Positions 25,166-34,746 of a DNA stretch of 64,000 nt are shown here, one piece after another. A program made the translations under genes and the position numbers. The stretch covers positions 1 to 64,000 of the forward strand of contig CANRNE010000005.1 of NCBI GenBank assembly GCA_947631925.1, in the 5' to 3' direction. The DNA is from an uncultured Clostridia bacterium (GTDB lineage: Bacteria; Bacillota; Clostridia; Christensenellales; Borkfalkiaceae). The stretch's first letter is position 1; every line of letters starts with the position of its first letter. Under the pieces are notes generated by a model. That model made no database searches. It was not told the origin of the DNA and saw only the letters and a program-made list of their open reading frames with translations.

Positions 25166-27700
25166 ATGGACAAACTCATTCTCATCGACGGCAACAGCCT
25201 TCTCAACCGCGCATTTTACGCCATGAGCGTCTTTTCCACGAAGGACGGCCTGCCCACGAACGGCATTTTCGGCTTCGTAAAGTTGCTCTTCAAGATTCTC
25301 GACGACGAAAAACCGCGCTATATGGCGGTCGCGTTCGACGTGCATGCGCCCACCTTCCGCCACAAAATGTACGGCGCCTATAAGGCGGAGCGCAGACCGA
25401 TGCCCGAGGAGCTCGTCCGTCAGGTTCCCGTCCTCAAAGAACTTCTCGCGGCGATGAAAATTTGCACGGTGGAGCTCGAGGGGTATGAGGCCGACGACAT
25501 TCTCGGAACGCTCACGCGGCGCTTTGACGGCGTGCATGCGCTCGTCTACACGGGCGACCGCGATGCCTATCAGCTCGTCAAGGAGAACGTGGATGTCTGC
25601 TTCACCAAGCGGGGCGTGAGTGACCTTGACAGGCTCACACAGGAAAATTTCTACGAAAAAGTCGGGCTCAATCCTCCGCAGATTATCGATTTGAAGTCGC
25701 TGATGGGGGACCACTCCGACAACATCCCCGGGGTGCATGGCATCGGAGAAAAGGGCGCCATCGACCTTCTGCACCGCTTTGGCAGCCTCGACGGTGTCTA
25801 TTCGCATCTCGAGGAAATCAAGGGTGCGCTGAAGACCAAACTCGAAGAGGGCAGAGAGAGCGCGTATTTTTCCTATCGGCTTGCGACCATCGACACGAAT
25901 GTCCCGCTCGCCCTCACCCTTGCCGACTGCGAAGTCACCCTTCCCTTCCCCGACGAGGCGCGCACCTTTTTCGGAAAGCTCGAATTTCGTTCCCTCGTCG
26001 ACAGCGCCTACTTCACCGCAGCCCGCCCCGCAGAGGGCGTCATAAACGTATACGACCTCTCCGCGCTTTTCGACGCCGCAAAGGGGGAGCATGCGTTCTC
26101 CGTCTGCCTCGAAGAGGAGGGGCTGTATCTCGCCTTCGGGGGGAAACAGTACTTCGTGCGGCTAAGGAAGAACTTCCTCGAGCCCGGGTACTTCCTCGAG
26201 GAGACAAAACAACTGCTTGCGCAAGTCTTCGCGACGGGAAACGAGGTGACGGTCGTCGACTACAAGGCGTTTCTGCACCTATTATGCGACCTCGGGATTT
26301 CCTTCGACGCCACCCCGAAGGATGTGACCCTTCTTCGCTATCTCTGCGATTCCAACCTTCGGCCGTCCTCCGCAAAGGAGCTCACCAAGGACTACGCGCT
26401 GCCCGAAGACCAATGCGCGCTGGCGCTTGGGCAGGCTGCGCAAGATGCCGAGCGCAAGATGTCGGGCTCCAACGAGGAGGCGCTCTACCGCGACCTCGAA
26501 CTGCCGCTTGCCCGCGTACTGTTCGATATGGAGCGGACGGGCGTGCGCGTCGACATCAACAAATTCCCCGAATTCTCCGAAAAATTCCGCGTGGAGCTCG
26601 AGGAGCTCTCCGCGCGCATCTACGCGCTCGCGGGCATGGAATCCTTCAATCTCAATTCTCCCTTCCAGCTCTCCGAGGTGCTCTTCGGCAAACTCGGCTT
26701 CGAGACAAAGGGCATCAAGCACAACTCGCGGGGGGGATATTCCACGAATGCGGACGTGCTCGAAAAGCTCGCGGAGGACCATGAAATTGCGCGGCTCATT
26801 CTGCGCTACCGTGAGATTCAGAAACTTCGCTCCACCTATATCGACGGCATCCGCCCCCTCGTCGTGGGCGGGATTGTGCATACGACGTACAACCAGACGA
26901 TGACGACGACGGGGCGGCTCTCGAGCGCCAATCCCAATCTGCAGAATATCCCCGTGCGCACGGAGTCGGGACGGGAACTGCGCCGTCTCTTCATCGCGCG
27001 GGAGGGCAACATCCTCGTGGATGCCGACTATTCGCAGATAGAACTTCGTCTTCTTGCCCATTTCTCGGGCTGTAAGTCGCTGATAGAAGCATACCGGTCG
27101 GGGGCGGACATTCATGCCGCCACCGCAGCGCGCGTCTTCGGCGTACCGCTTGAAGAAGTTACGACGCCATTGAGAAGGCGCGCAAAGACCATCAACTTCG
27201 GCATCATTTACGGGATTAGCGCCTTCGGACTTGCCAAAGACCTCGGCTGTACGTCCTCCGAGGCGAACAGCTACATCAAAAAATATTTCGAAGAACACCC
27301 CGAAGTCAAGGCCTACATGGACGAAAACGTGCGTCGGGCGCGGGAGGACGGCTATGTGACCACCGTCCTCGGCAGGAAGCGGTATATCCCCGAAATCAAG
27401 TCGTCCAACTACAATCTGCGCGGATTCGGCGAGCGCGCCGCCATGAACATGCCGCTTCAGGGGAGCGCGGCGGACATCATCAAACTCGCCATGCTGCGGG
27501 TTGCAGACCGCCTGAAACGGGACGGATTCAAGTCCAAACTCGTCCTGCAAGTGCACGACGAGCTCGTGCTTGACAGTCCCGAGGAGGAGGCGGAGCGCGC
27601 CGCGGCGATGCTCAAAGAGGAGATGGAGGGGGCAATCTCCCTCGACGTTCCGCTGATTGCGGAAGTTGCGATGGGGAAGAGCTGGTATGATGCGAAGTAA
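25166..27700 (+). CDS. polA: DNA polymerase I
   Basis: 844 aa; 5'-nuclease domain 'LILIDGNSLLNRAFYAM...'; polymerase motifs 'DADYSQIELRLLAHFSG', 'RRRAKTINFGIIYG', 'QVHDELVLD'. Confidence 0.97.
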   Translation: MDKLILIDGNSLLNRAFYAMSVFSTKDGLPTNGIFGFVKLLFKILDDEKPRYMAVAFDVHAPTFRHKMYGAYKAERRPMPEELVRQVPVLKELLAAMKICTVELEGYEADDILGTLTRRFDGVHALVYTGDRDAYQLVKENVDVCFTKRGVSDLDRLTQENFYEKVGLNPPQIIDLKSLMGDHSDNIPGVHGIGEKGAIDLLHRFGSLDGVYSHLEEIKGALKTKLEEGRESAYFSYRLATIDTNVPLALTLADCEVTLPFPDEARTFFGKLEFRSLVDSAYFTAARPAEGVINVYDLSALFDAAKGEHAFSVCLEEEGLYLAFGGKQYFVRLRKNFLEPGYFLEETKQLLAQVFATGNEVTVVDYKAFLHLLCDLGISFDATPKDVTLLRYLCDSNLRPSSAKELTKDYALPEDQCALALGQAAQDAERKMSGSNEEALYRDLELPLARVLFDMERTGVRVDINKFPEFSEKFRVELEELSARIYALAGMESFNLNSPFQLSEVLFGKLGFETKGIKHNSRGGYSTNADVLEKLAEDHEIARLILRYREIQKLRSTYIDGIRPLVVGGIVHTTYNQTMTTTGRLSSANPNLQNIPVRTESGRELRRLFIAREGNILVDADYSQIELRLLAHFSGCKSLIEAYRSGADIHAATAARVFGVPLEEVTTPLRRRAKTINFGIIYGISAFGLAKDLGCTSSEANSYIKKYFEEHPEVKAYMDENVRRAREDGYVTTVLGRKRYIPEIKSSNYNLRGFGERAAMNMPLQGSAADIIKLAMLRVADRLKRDGFKSKLVLQVHDELVLDSPEEEAERAAAMLKEEMEGAISLDVPLIAEVAMGKSWYDAK

Positions 27701-28271
27701 AAAAATTGCCATCACGGGCGGAATCGGCAGCGGGAAGAGCGAATTTCTCGCCATTCTGCGAAAAAAGGGGCTCCCCGCCTTCTCGTGCGACGAAATTTCC
27801 CGCGCGCTGATGGGGGAGAAGGACTACCGCGCGGGGCTATGCGACCTCTTTCCCGCTTGCAGTGAAAGAGGAGAACTTGACAAAAAACGGCTCGCGGAGT
27901 TGGTCTTTTCGGACGGCGACGCGCTCGCAAAGCTGAATGCGTATTCGCACCCGAAAATCATGAAAGCGTTGCTCGCGGAGATGGAAAAATTCCCCCTGTC
28001 CTTTGCCGAAGTGCCCCTTCTCTATGAGGGCGGATATGCGCCGCTCTTTGACAAAGTCATCGCCTTGGTGCGGACGGAGAGCGACAGAATCGCGGGCGTC
28101 ATGGTGCGGGACAGCTTGTCTGAAGAGGCTGTGCGCCTCCGCATGGCGAGCCAAATCGACGCAAAAAGTTTGCGTGGCCGCGACTGCATTCTCGTCGAAA
28201 ACGACGGCACGCTCTCCGACCTCGAAAAACGGGCAGACGAGATACTTACTCTGCTTCAATCTGACGGTTAG
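27687..28271 (+). CDS. coaE: Dephospho-CoA kinase
   Basis: 'KKIAITGGIGSGKSEF...FSCDEISRAL...EVPLLYEGGY'; overlaps the polA 3' end. Confidence 0.92.
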   Translation: MMRSKKIAITGGIGSGKSEFLAILRKKGLPAFSCDEISRALMGEKDYRAGLCDLFPACSERGELDKKRLAELVFSDGDALAKLNAYSHPKIMKALLAEMEKFPLSFAEVPLLYEGGYAPLFDKVIALVRTESDRIAGVMVRDSLSEEAVRLRMASQIDAKSLRGRDCILVENDGTLSDLEKRADEILTLLQSDG

Positions 28272-28275
28272 AACG

Positions 28276-28306
28276 AATTCCGCGGAAATCCGCGGAATTT
28301 TTGTTT
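28276..28306 (+). terminator. Rho-independent terminator
   Basis: AATTCCGCGGA-AA-TCCGCGGAATTTTTGTTTT. Confidence 0.85.
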
Positions 28307-28391
28307 TAACAGCTTTATCATCGGGTATATAATGTGTGTTGTATCACGGGGAAAATTTGCCCCGTAAAAGGAGTACGGAAGGAGTAATATT

Positions 28392-29489
28392 ATGGTTATC
28401 GGCATTATTTTGGGAGTCGTGTTCTTCCTCCTGCTTGCAGCCGGGGTGGCGTTTACGGTCGTGTCCGTCAAGCGTCATAGGCCCGCGCACATGAAGTGGA
28501 TAGGAGTTGGCGTCTCGATTGTTTCGGCGCTGCTCTTTTTGTTCATCCCCTTCAGTCTGCACACCGTGGATACGGGCGAAGTGGCTGTCGTCAAGCATCT
28601 CGGGCGGGCAACGGCTATCCGCACCCCCGGCACCTATTTCAACTTCTGGATGACGGACGAGTACGCGACGTATGACGCCAAGGTCCAGAACCTCGAGATG
28701 GATGCAAATACCTATTCCAAGGACGCGCAGACGATGGATATCGCCATGGTCGTGCAGTTCTCCATCCAACAGGAGAAGGCGCTCAACATCGCCGAGCAGT
28801 ACGGAACGCTCGACGCGCTCGGCAACCGTATCGCGTCGGTCGCGGAGGCGACGACGAAGTCCACGCTGTCGAAATATTCGGCGATGGAAATCATCGAACA
28901 GCGCGCGCAGATTTCCGTGGAAGTGGAAAACGAGGTAAAGTCGGTCATCGACGAGACCTTCTTCGTCAACATCGAGAAGGTCGTCCTGACCAATATCGAC
29001 TTCTCAGACGCATTCGAACAGACGGTTGAAGACAAGATGATTGCCGAGCAGGAAAAGTTGAAGGCGGAGTACGAGAAGGAGACGGCGCTCGTCAAGGCAG
29101 AGCAGGAGCTCGAGGTCGCCAAACTCAACGCGGAGGCGCGCATTGCCTCGGCGGAGGGCGACGCACAGGCCACCCTTCTCATCGCGCAGGCGGAGGCGAA
29201 CGCGCTCAAGCTGAAGTCCGTAGAGATTGCGCGCGCGCTCGGCTTCTCCATCCTCGAAAAGGATGTCTTCGAGACGGACGAAGAGGGGAATGAAGTCAAG
29301 GCGGGCGTGGAGTACTCCATCGACTTCGAGGGGAAGAGTGACGCGCAAATCGCGATGATTAGCGACTATCTCAAGTACATCGCCTATCTCGAGGCGTGGG
29401 ACGGCAAACTTCCCGAGACCTTCGTCGGCGGCGAGGGCGCAAGTTTCATCCTGCCCCTTCCCTCCGTGCCCGAAGAGACAAATCCTTAA
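28392..29489 (+). CDS. SPFH/Band 7 (prohibitin/stomatin-like) membrane protein
   Basis: N-terminal TM segments, SPFH-type 'TVDTGEVAVVKHLGR', Ala/Glu-rich coiled coil. Confidence 0.88.
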   Translation: MVIGIILGVVFFLLLAAGVAFTVVSVKRHRPAHMKWIGVGVSIVSALLFLFIPFSLHTVDTGEVAVVKHLGRATAIRTPGTYFNFWMTDEYATYDAKVQNLEMDANTYSKDAQTMDIAMVVQFSIQQEKALNIAEQYGTLDALGNRIASVAEATTKSTLSKYSAMEIIEQRAQISVEVENEVKSVIDETFFVNIEKVVLTNIDFSDAFEQTVEDKMIAEQEKLKAEYEKETALVKAEQELEVAKLNAEARIASAEGDAQATLLIAQAEANALKLKSVEIARALGFSILEKDVFETDEEGNEVKAGVEYSIDFEGKSDAQIAMISDYLKYIAYLEAWDGKLPETFVGGEGASFILPLPSVPEETNP

Positions 29490-29501
29490 AGGCATCAAAG
29501 G

Positions 29502-29533
29502 TGCCCCCGCCGCAGATTGCGGCGGGGGCTTTT
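29502..29533 (+). terminator. Rho-independent terminator
   Basis: GCCCCCGCCGC-AGATT-GCGGCGGGGGCTTTT. Confidence 0.88.
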
Positions 29534-29627
29534 CAAACCGCTTGACAAGCGGGCAAAAACGTGGTATGCTGAAATCGTTCGAAAGTGGAAATGAAGTAAA
29601 TATTTCGTAAATATGTTTTCATTATCC

Positions 29628-29662
29628 AAAGCAGCCCATAGCAATGGGCTATGGGCTGCTTT
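29628..29662 (-). terminator. Hairpin immediately 3' of tRNA-Trp
   Basis: AAAGCAGCCCATAG-(7 nt)-CTATGGGCTGCTTT, 14-bp perfect stem. Confidence 0.6.
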
Positions 29663-29736
29663 GGCAGGGGAGACGCGACTCGAACACGCAACAGACGGTT
29701 TTGGAGACCGTTGCTCTACCATTGAACTACTCCCCT
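29662..29736 (-). tRNA. tRNA-Trp (anticodon CCA)
   Basis: Minus strand AGGGGAG...ACGGT-CTCCAAA-ACCGT...TGTTCGAGTC...CTCCCCT-G-CCA. Confidence 0.94.
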
Positions 29737-29816
29737 GTACGATTGATATTATAAACCTTTCTCCGCGTTTCGTCAAGAACTTTTTCGCGGAAATTGCAAG
29801 AAAAAAAGGAAGCGGC

Positions 29817-30257
29817 ATGAAAAAGAGGGTGACATTATATACAGACGGCGCCTGTTCGGGCAATCCCGGCGGGGGCGGATGGGGCGCGGTGCTCCTCTAT
29901 GGGGAACATCGGCTCGAGCTCTCGGGCGGCGAGGCGGAGACGACGAACAACCGCATGGAACTGCTTGCCGTCATCTGCGGGCTCGAACGGCTCAAATACC
30001 CCTGCGCGGTGGATGTGTACAGCGATTCCGCCTATGTCGTGCGCGCCTTCGAAGAGGGTTGGCTTGCGGAGTGGGAAAGCTCCGACTGGAAGAAGGCGGA
30101 CAAAAAGCCCGTTCTCAATGCCGACCTCTGGCAAAGACTGCTTGCGCTCACCCGCGTCCATGAAGTAACCTTCCATAAAGTAAAGGGGCATGCGGACGAC
30201 GAACTCAACAACCTCTGCGACAAGCTCGCCCGCGCGGCAATCCCCAAGGACTTATAA
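29817..30257 (+). CDS. rnhA: Ribonuclease HI
   Basis: '[20 protein letters not shown]...[12 protein letters not shown]...VYSDSAYVV...[11 protein letters not shown]'. Confidence 0.96.
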   Translation: MKKRVTLYTDGACSGNPGGGGWGAVLLYGEHRLELSGGEAETTNNRMELLAVICGLERLKYPCAVDVYSDSAYVVRAFEEGWLAEWESSDWKKADKKPVLNADLWQRLLALTRVHEVTFHKVKGHADDELNNLCDKLARAAIPKDL

Positions 30258-30304
30258 ATCGGCAACGAAGCGCATATACTGATTAACAAATCCGTGGACT
30301 TGTT

Positions 30305-31333
30305 ATGAAGAGAAAACACCTCGTCATCCTGCATATTCTTCTCATTACGCTTGCCTGTCTTGCGACGGAGGCCTTTGCCGTGCTCTCCCTTCTGCATTTC
30401 CGCGCGCCGTGGGGAGAGGGGTGGTTTCTTGCCGTGATTTTGGGCTTTTCCGCCCTCAATCTCGGGGTCTACGTCACCGACATCGTCTGCTATCTCCGGC
30501 AAAAGCAAGTCATCTACAAGGTCTGCATCACAATCTATGCGATGGCGGTCGTCTTCGGCGCCATTTTATATGCCCTCATCGAGACGGGGTTCTTCGAAGT
30601 TCTTCGCAATCAGGAGGAGCTCGAAGAATATCTGCAGCGCTCGGGGAAGTGGATGGGCGTGGTGTTCGTCGTCCTGCAATTCTTGCAAGTCGTCATCCTT
30701 CCCATTCCGAGCACGGTGACCGTCGTCGCGGGTGCATTTCTCTTCGGGCCGCTCGTGGGGAGTCTTCTGAGCTTGCTCGGCATCGTGCTCGGCTCCCTCG
30801 TCGCCTTCCTCGTCGGGAGATACGGCGGGACGCGGATAGGGTATTGGCTCGTCGGGAAAGAGACCCTCGAAAAGTGGCTGAAGAAAATCAAGGGAAAGGA
30901 CAAACTGCTGCTCACGGCGATGTTTCTTCTGCCCGTCTTCCCCGACGACGTCCTGTGCTTTGTTGCCGGCATGAGCTCGATGTCCCTCGTCTACTTCCTC
31001 GTCACCATCACCGTCTCCCGCGTCCTTGCCATCTTTGCGACGAGCTATTCCATCTCCCTCATTCCCTTCGACACATGGTGGGGACTGCTCATCTGGGGCA
31101 TCTTCGGGGTGCTCGTCATCCTGCTCTTCGTCGTTCTTTATAAAAAGTCAGACGAAATTCTCGGCTGGTTTGAGAAGAAGTTCCGCCCGAGCCGCATCAA
31201 AGAGGAGAAAAAGACGGGAGAATTCACCGTGGACATCGTGGGCCCCGACGGCTCCCTCGTCACCAAAGGGGTCAAACGGGAGGGGGAGGACCCGCCAAAC
31301 AGCGAAAACAGCGACACAGAAAGCCGCCCTTAA
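30305..31333 (+). CDS. TVP38/TMEM64 (VTT-domain, DedA-like) membrane protein
   Basis: 'LPIPSTVTVVAGAFLFGPLVGSLLSLLGIVLGSLVAFLVGRYGG' and 'FPDDVLCFVAGMSSMS'. Confidence 0.88.
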   Translation: MKRKHLVILHILLITLACLATEAFAVLSLLHFRAPWGEGWFLAVILGFSALNLGVYVTDIVCYLRQKQVIYKVCITIYAMAVVFGAILYALIETGFFEVLRNQEELEEYLQRSGKWMGVVFVVLQFLQVVILPIPSTVTVVAGAFLFGPLVGSLLSLLGIVLGSLVAFLVGRYGGTRIGYWLVGKETLEKWLKKIKGKDKLLLTAMFLLPVFPDDVLCFVAGMSSMSLVYFLVTITVSRVLAIFATSYSISLIPFDTWWGLLIWGIFGVLVILLFVVLYKKSDEILGWFEKKFRPSRIKEEKKTGEFTVDIVGPDGSLVTKGVKREGEDPPNSENSDTESRP

Positions 31334-31347
31334 AGGGCGGTTTTCTC
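31321..31347 (+). terminator. Rho-independent terminator
   Basis: GCCGCCC-TTAAA-GGGCGGTTTTCT. Confidence 0.75.
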
Positions 31348-31395
31348 TATCTTGTGTCGGGGAGAAATTTTCTCCCGAAAATCTTGTAAATTTTC

Positions 31396-31423
31396 TTGCT
31401 TTTTTGTGGGTTTTGTGTATAAT
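31396..31423 (+). promoter_or_regulatory. Predicted promoter of the decarboxylase operon
   Basis: TTGCTT, 16-nt spacer, TATAAT. Confidence 0.6.
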
Positions 31424-31467
31424 GATATGTGGTAGAAATTGGTGTTTTTTTCTGAATCGAGGTAACT

Positions 31468-32811
31468 ATGAATCGGATTGAACAGCTTAGCAGCAGGCGG
31501 GAAGCGCTGCGCCGTGCGGAAAATTCCGTGCGGGCGCGCATTGCCGCGCTTGTGGATGAGGACAGCTTCGTCGAACTCGCCGCCTTTGCCTATTCCAAGA
31601 GCGAAATTTGGCAGGAGGAGGCGCACGGCGAGGGCGTCGCGGTGGGGTTTGCGACGGTGGGGGGATATCCCTTCTACATCGTCGCGCAGAACTTCGACAC
31701 CTCCTTCGGCGGTCTCTCCAAGGCCAACTGCGACAAAATTTGCAAGGCGCTTGCCGCCGCAGAGAAGAGCGGCACGCCCGTTATCTATCTTCTGCATTCC
31801 TATGGCGTGCGCATCGGCGAGGGCGTCAACGTCCTCGAGGGCATCGCGGAAGTTCTCGCCGCGGCAAACCGTCTCAAGGGGTGTGTGTTGCAATTTGCCA
31901 TCCTCGACGGGGAAGTATACGGCTCCTCCGCCGCCCTTGCCGCGCTCTGCGACGCCGTTCTCTTCACGGAGAAATCGGCGCTCGCGCTCACGTCGCCCTT
32001 CGTGCTCTCCGCGAAGGCGGGAAAAAATCTTCCCGCTGCCGAAGTGGGGGGATATGAGTCGATGGGGAGGGCGAATCTTGCCGCAATCTCCGTCAAAAAC
32101 ATGCGGGACGCCGCAACGGCAATTCTCGCCGTCTGCGACCTCGTGAAAATCGGGACAGTGGATGCCGACCTCAACACGCCCCTGCCCGCGCTCAACAAGG
32201 TTGCGGATGCGAAGTCGCTCCGTACGCTCTTCGAGGGCGGGGTGGAGCTCGGTGCAAACGCCTATCCCGAGGTCTCTACACACCTTACGAGACTGGGCGG
32301 AATTTCGGTTGCCGCCGTCCTCATGGATCGTGTTCGCCTGCATGCGGGCAATCTTGCCAAGATTGCAAAATTTGCAGAATTTGCCGCCGATTACGGCCTG
32401 CCGCTCGTCCTCTTTGTGGACTGCAAGAGCTGTGAGGAGTCGCTCGAAGTTCAAAACAGCGCCCTCTATGAACAGCTCGCCCGTTGCATCGCCGCCCTCG
32501 ATGCGGCGGCAAGCAAGATCTCCGTCGTGACGGGCAGCGCAATCGGGCTCGGCTACTCCCTCTTTGCGGCAAAATCCATGGGATTTGACTACACCTTCGC
32601 GCTCGCCACGGCAAGCGTTGCCCTCTTTGAGGATGAAAAGGGCGCGCAGATTGCCTTCCACGGACGGGACGAAGGGCAAATCGGGGAAAGTTACGGCGGG
32701 GAGGTCTCCGACCCCGTCAACGCCGCCAAGGGCGGATACCTTGACGACATCGTCGAGCCGCAGTTTGTCAAGCAATATCTCATCGCCGCGCTCGAGACGC
32801 TTGTGAGGTAA
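31468..32811 (+). CDS. Carboxyltransferase-domain subunit (divergent MmdA/GcdA-like)
   Basis: Crotonase-fold carboxyltransferase signature 'GVRIGEGVNVLEGIAEVLAAANRLKGCVLQFAILDGEVYGSSAALAALCDAVLF'; first gene of a decarboxylase operon. Confidence 0.8.
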   Translation: MNRIEQLSSRREALRRAENSVRARIAALVDEDSFVELAAFAYSKSEIWQEEAHGEGVAVGFATVGGYPFYIVAQNFDTSFGGLSKANCDKICKALAAAEKSGTPVIYLLHSYGVRIGEGVNVLEGIAEVLAAANRLKGCVLQFAILDGEVYGSSAALAALCDAVLFTEKSALALTSPFVLSAKAGKNLPAAEVGGYESMGRANLAAISVKNMRDAATAILAVCDLVKIGTVDADLNTPLPALNKVADAKSLRTLFEGGVELGANAYPEVSTHLTRLGGISVAAVLMDRVRLHAGNLAKIAKFAEFAADYGLPLVLFVDCKSCEESLEVQNSALYEQLARCIAALDAAASKISVVTGSAIGLGYSLFAAKSMGFDYTFALATASVALFEDEKGAQIAFHGRDEGQIGESYGGEVSDPVNAAKGGYLDDIVEPQFVKQYLIAALETLVR

Positions 32812-32814
32812 ACA

Positions 32815-33132
32815 ATGAACTTGTTGGACAGTTGGTTCAAAATGGATGTGGGCGAGGGGGCGTTCTATGCCGTTTTCGGGCTGGTGTTCGTCTTCTTGGG
32901 CATCGTGCTTCTCATCCTGATTTTGTCGCTCATCGGACTTGTCATGCGCAAAATCGAGGAGGCGCGAAGAAGGCGCCACGAAAAGAAGATTCCCGCGGCG
33001 CCCGCGCTTCCCGATGCGGAGGAGGGAATCCCTCTCGAGGTGGTTGCGGCCATCTCCGCCGCCGTCGCGGTTTGTCTCAGGGAAGAAAATGCAAAGTGCG
33101 AATTTGTCGTTCGCAGGATTAAACGAATTTAA
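32815..33132 (+). CDS. OadG-like gamma/delta subunit of Na+-translocating decarboxylase
   Basis: Single N-terminal TM, charged C-terminal tail 'EVVAAISAAVAVCLREENAKCEFVVRRIKRI', operon context. Confidence 0.75.
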   Translation: MNLLDSWFKMDVGEGAFYAVFGLVFVFLGIVLLILILSLIGLVMRKIEEARRRRHEKKIPAAPALPDAEEGIPLEVVAAISAAVAVCLREENAKCEFVVRRIKRI

Positions 33133-33146
33133 GGCAGAGGTCAACT

Positions 33147-33491
33147 ATGCGTAATTTTATCATCACAGTGGACGGAAGACAGTATGAAGTGAGCGTGGAA
33201 GAAGTGGGCACTGGCGAAACTTCCCCCGTGACGGCACAGAATGTGGCGGCGCCCGCTCCCTCTCAGAGTGCGCCCGCAAAGGGCGTCAAAGTGCTCTCGC
33301 CCTTCCCCGGGCTCATCAAAAATCTGCTCGTCGCAAACGGGACGGCGGTGAAGAAGGACCAGCCCATTCTCGTGCTCGAAGCCATGAAGATGGACAACGA
33401 CATCGCGGCGCCCTGTGCGGGGGTCGTGACATTTCAGGTGACGAAGGGCTCCAACGTGGAGTCCGACGCGGTGCTTGCGGTCATCGGATAA
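33147..33491 (+). CDS. Biotin carboxyl carrier subunit
   Basis: Biotinylation motif 'VLEAMKMDNDI'. Confidence 0.93.
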   Translation: MRNFIITVDGRQYEVSVEEVGTGETSPVTAQNVAAPAPSQSAPAKGVKVLSPFPGLIKNLLVANGTAVKKDQPILVLEAMKMDNDIAAPCAGVVTFQVTKGSNVESDAVLAVIG

Positions 33492-33500
33492 GGGAGCAAC

Positions 33501-34694
33501 ATGCTGACGAATTTCCTCGGACTCAATTTCGGTGACATCTTCACCAAATTGTGGAACAACATGGGAGCCTCGCAGTTCGACTGGCATAACTATGTGATGC
33601 TGGCCATTTCCGCCGTGCTCTTCTTCCTCGCCATCGTGAAAAAGTACGAGCCGATGCTCCTGCTGCCCATCGCCTTCGGCATGTTCCTCATCAATCTGCC
33701 CGGCGCGGAGTCCGTCCTCTGGGGGACGTATGCGGAGGGAGCGGAGCATACTTACGAGGCGGTGGAACCAGCCTCCCGCGGGCTCCTCTGGTATCTCTAC
33801 TACGGCGTGGATAAAGTCATCTACCCGCCCCTCATCTTCCTCGGAATCGGCGCGATGACCGACTTTGGGCCCCTCATCGCAAACCCCAAGAGCATGCTAA
33901 TCGGCGCAGGTGCGCAGCTCGGCATCTTTGTTGCGCTCTTCGGCGCCGTCCTTCTCGGGTTTTCGGGCGCGGAGGCCGCAGCCATTGCCATCATCGGCGG
34001 CGCGGACGGCCCGACTGCCATCTACGTCTCCAAGATGCTCGCCGAGAACTTGGTGCCGACGATTGCCATCGCCGCTTATTCGTACATGGCGCTCATTCCC
34101 GCCATTCAAAAGCCCGTCATGCGGCTGCTCACGACGAAAAAGGAGCGCGCCATTCGCATGAAGCCGCTCCGCACCGTCTCCAAGGCGGAGAAAGTCATCT
34201 TCCCGATTGCGGTAACTCTCGTCGTGGGGCTGCTTCTGCCCGATGCCATTCCGCTCCTCGGCATGCTCATGCTCGGAAATCTCTTCCGCGAATCGGGCGT
34301 CGTCGAGCGGCTGTCCTCGCAGGCGCAAAACGGGCTCATCAACACCGTCACCATCTTCCTCGGCATCGCCGTCGGCTGTAAGGCGAAGGGGGACATCTTC
34401 CTCACGACGCAGACGCTCGGGATTCTCGCCATCGGCATCTTTGCCTTCTACTGCGGGACGATTGGCGGACTTCTCACCGCAAAGTTGATGTGCAAGGTGA
34501 CGAAGGGGAAGATAAACCCGCTCATCGGTTCTGCGGGCGTCTCCGCCGTGCCCATGGCGGCGCGCATCTCCGAGGATGTCGGCAGGGAAACGGACCCCAA
34601 CAACCATCTCCTCATGCACGCGATGGGACCCAATGTCGCGGGCGTCATCGGCTCCGCGCTTGCCGCGGGCATGCTGCTCGCCTGCTTCGGATAA
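33501..34694 (+). CDS. Na+-translocating decarboxylase beta subunit (OadB/MmdB/GcdB family)
   Basis: Polytopic; 'GIGAMTDFGPLIANP', 'IIGGADGPTAIYVSKMLA', 'GSAGVSAVPMAARISEDVGRETDPNNHLLMHAMGPNVAGVIGSALAAG'. Confidence 0.95.
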   Translation: MLTNFLGLNFGDIFTKLWNNMGASQFDWHNYVMLAISAVLFFLAIVKKYEPMLLLPIAFGMFLINLPGAESVLWGTYAEGAEHTYEAVEPASRGLLWYLYYGVDKVIYPPLIFLGIGAMTDFGPLIANPKSMLIGAGAQLGIFVALFGAVLLGFSGAEAAAIAIIGGADGPTAIYVSKMLAENLVPTIAIAAYSYMALIPAIQKPVMRLLTTKKERAIRMKPLRTVSKAEKVIFPIAVTLVVGLLLPDAIPLLGMLMLGNLFRESGVVERLSSQAQNGLINTVTIFLGIAVGCKAKGDIFLTTQTLGILAIGIFAFYCGTIGGLLTAKLMCKVTKGKINPLIGSAGVSAVPMAARISEDVGRETDPNNHLLMHAMGPNVAGVIGSALAAGMLLACFG

Positions 34695-34746
34695 ATGCGA
34701 TTAGCCGTACTCGGCGCAATCAATCAGAGAATAATAGGGTAAATAT

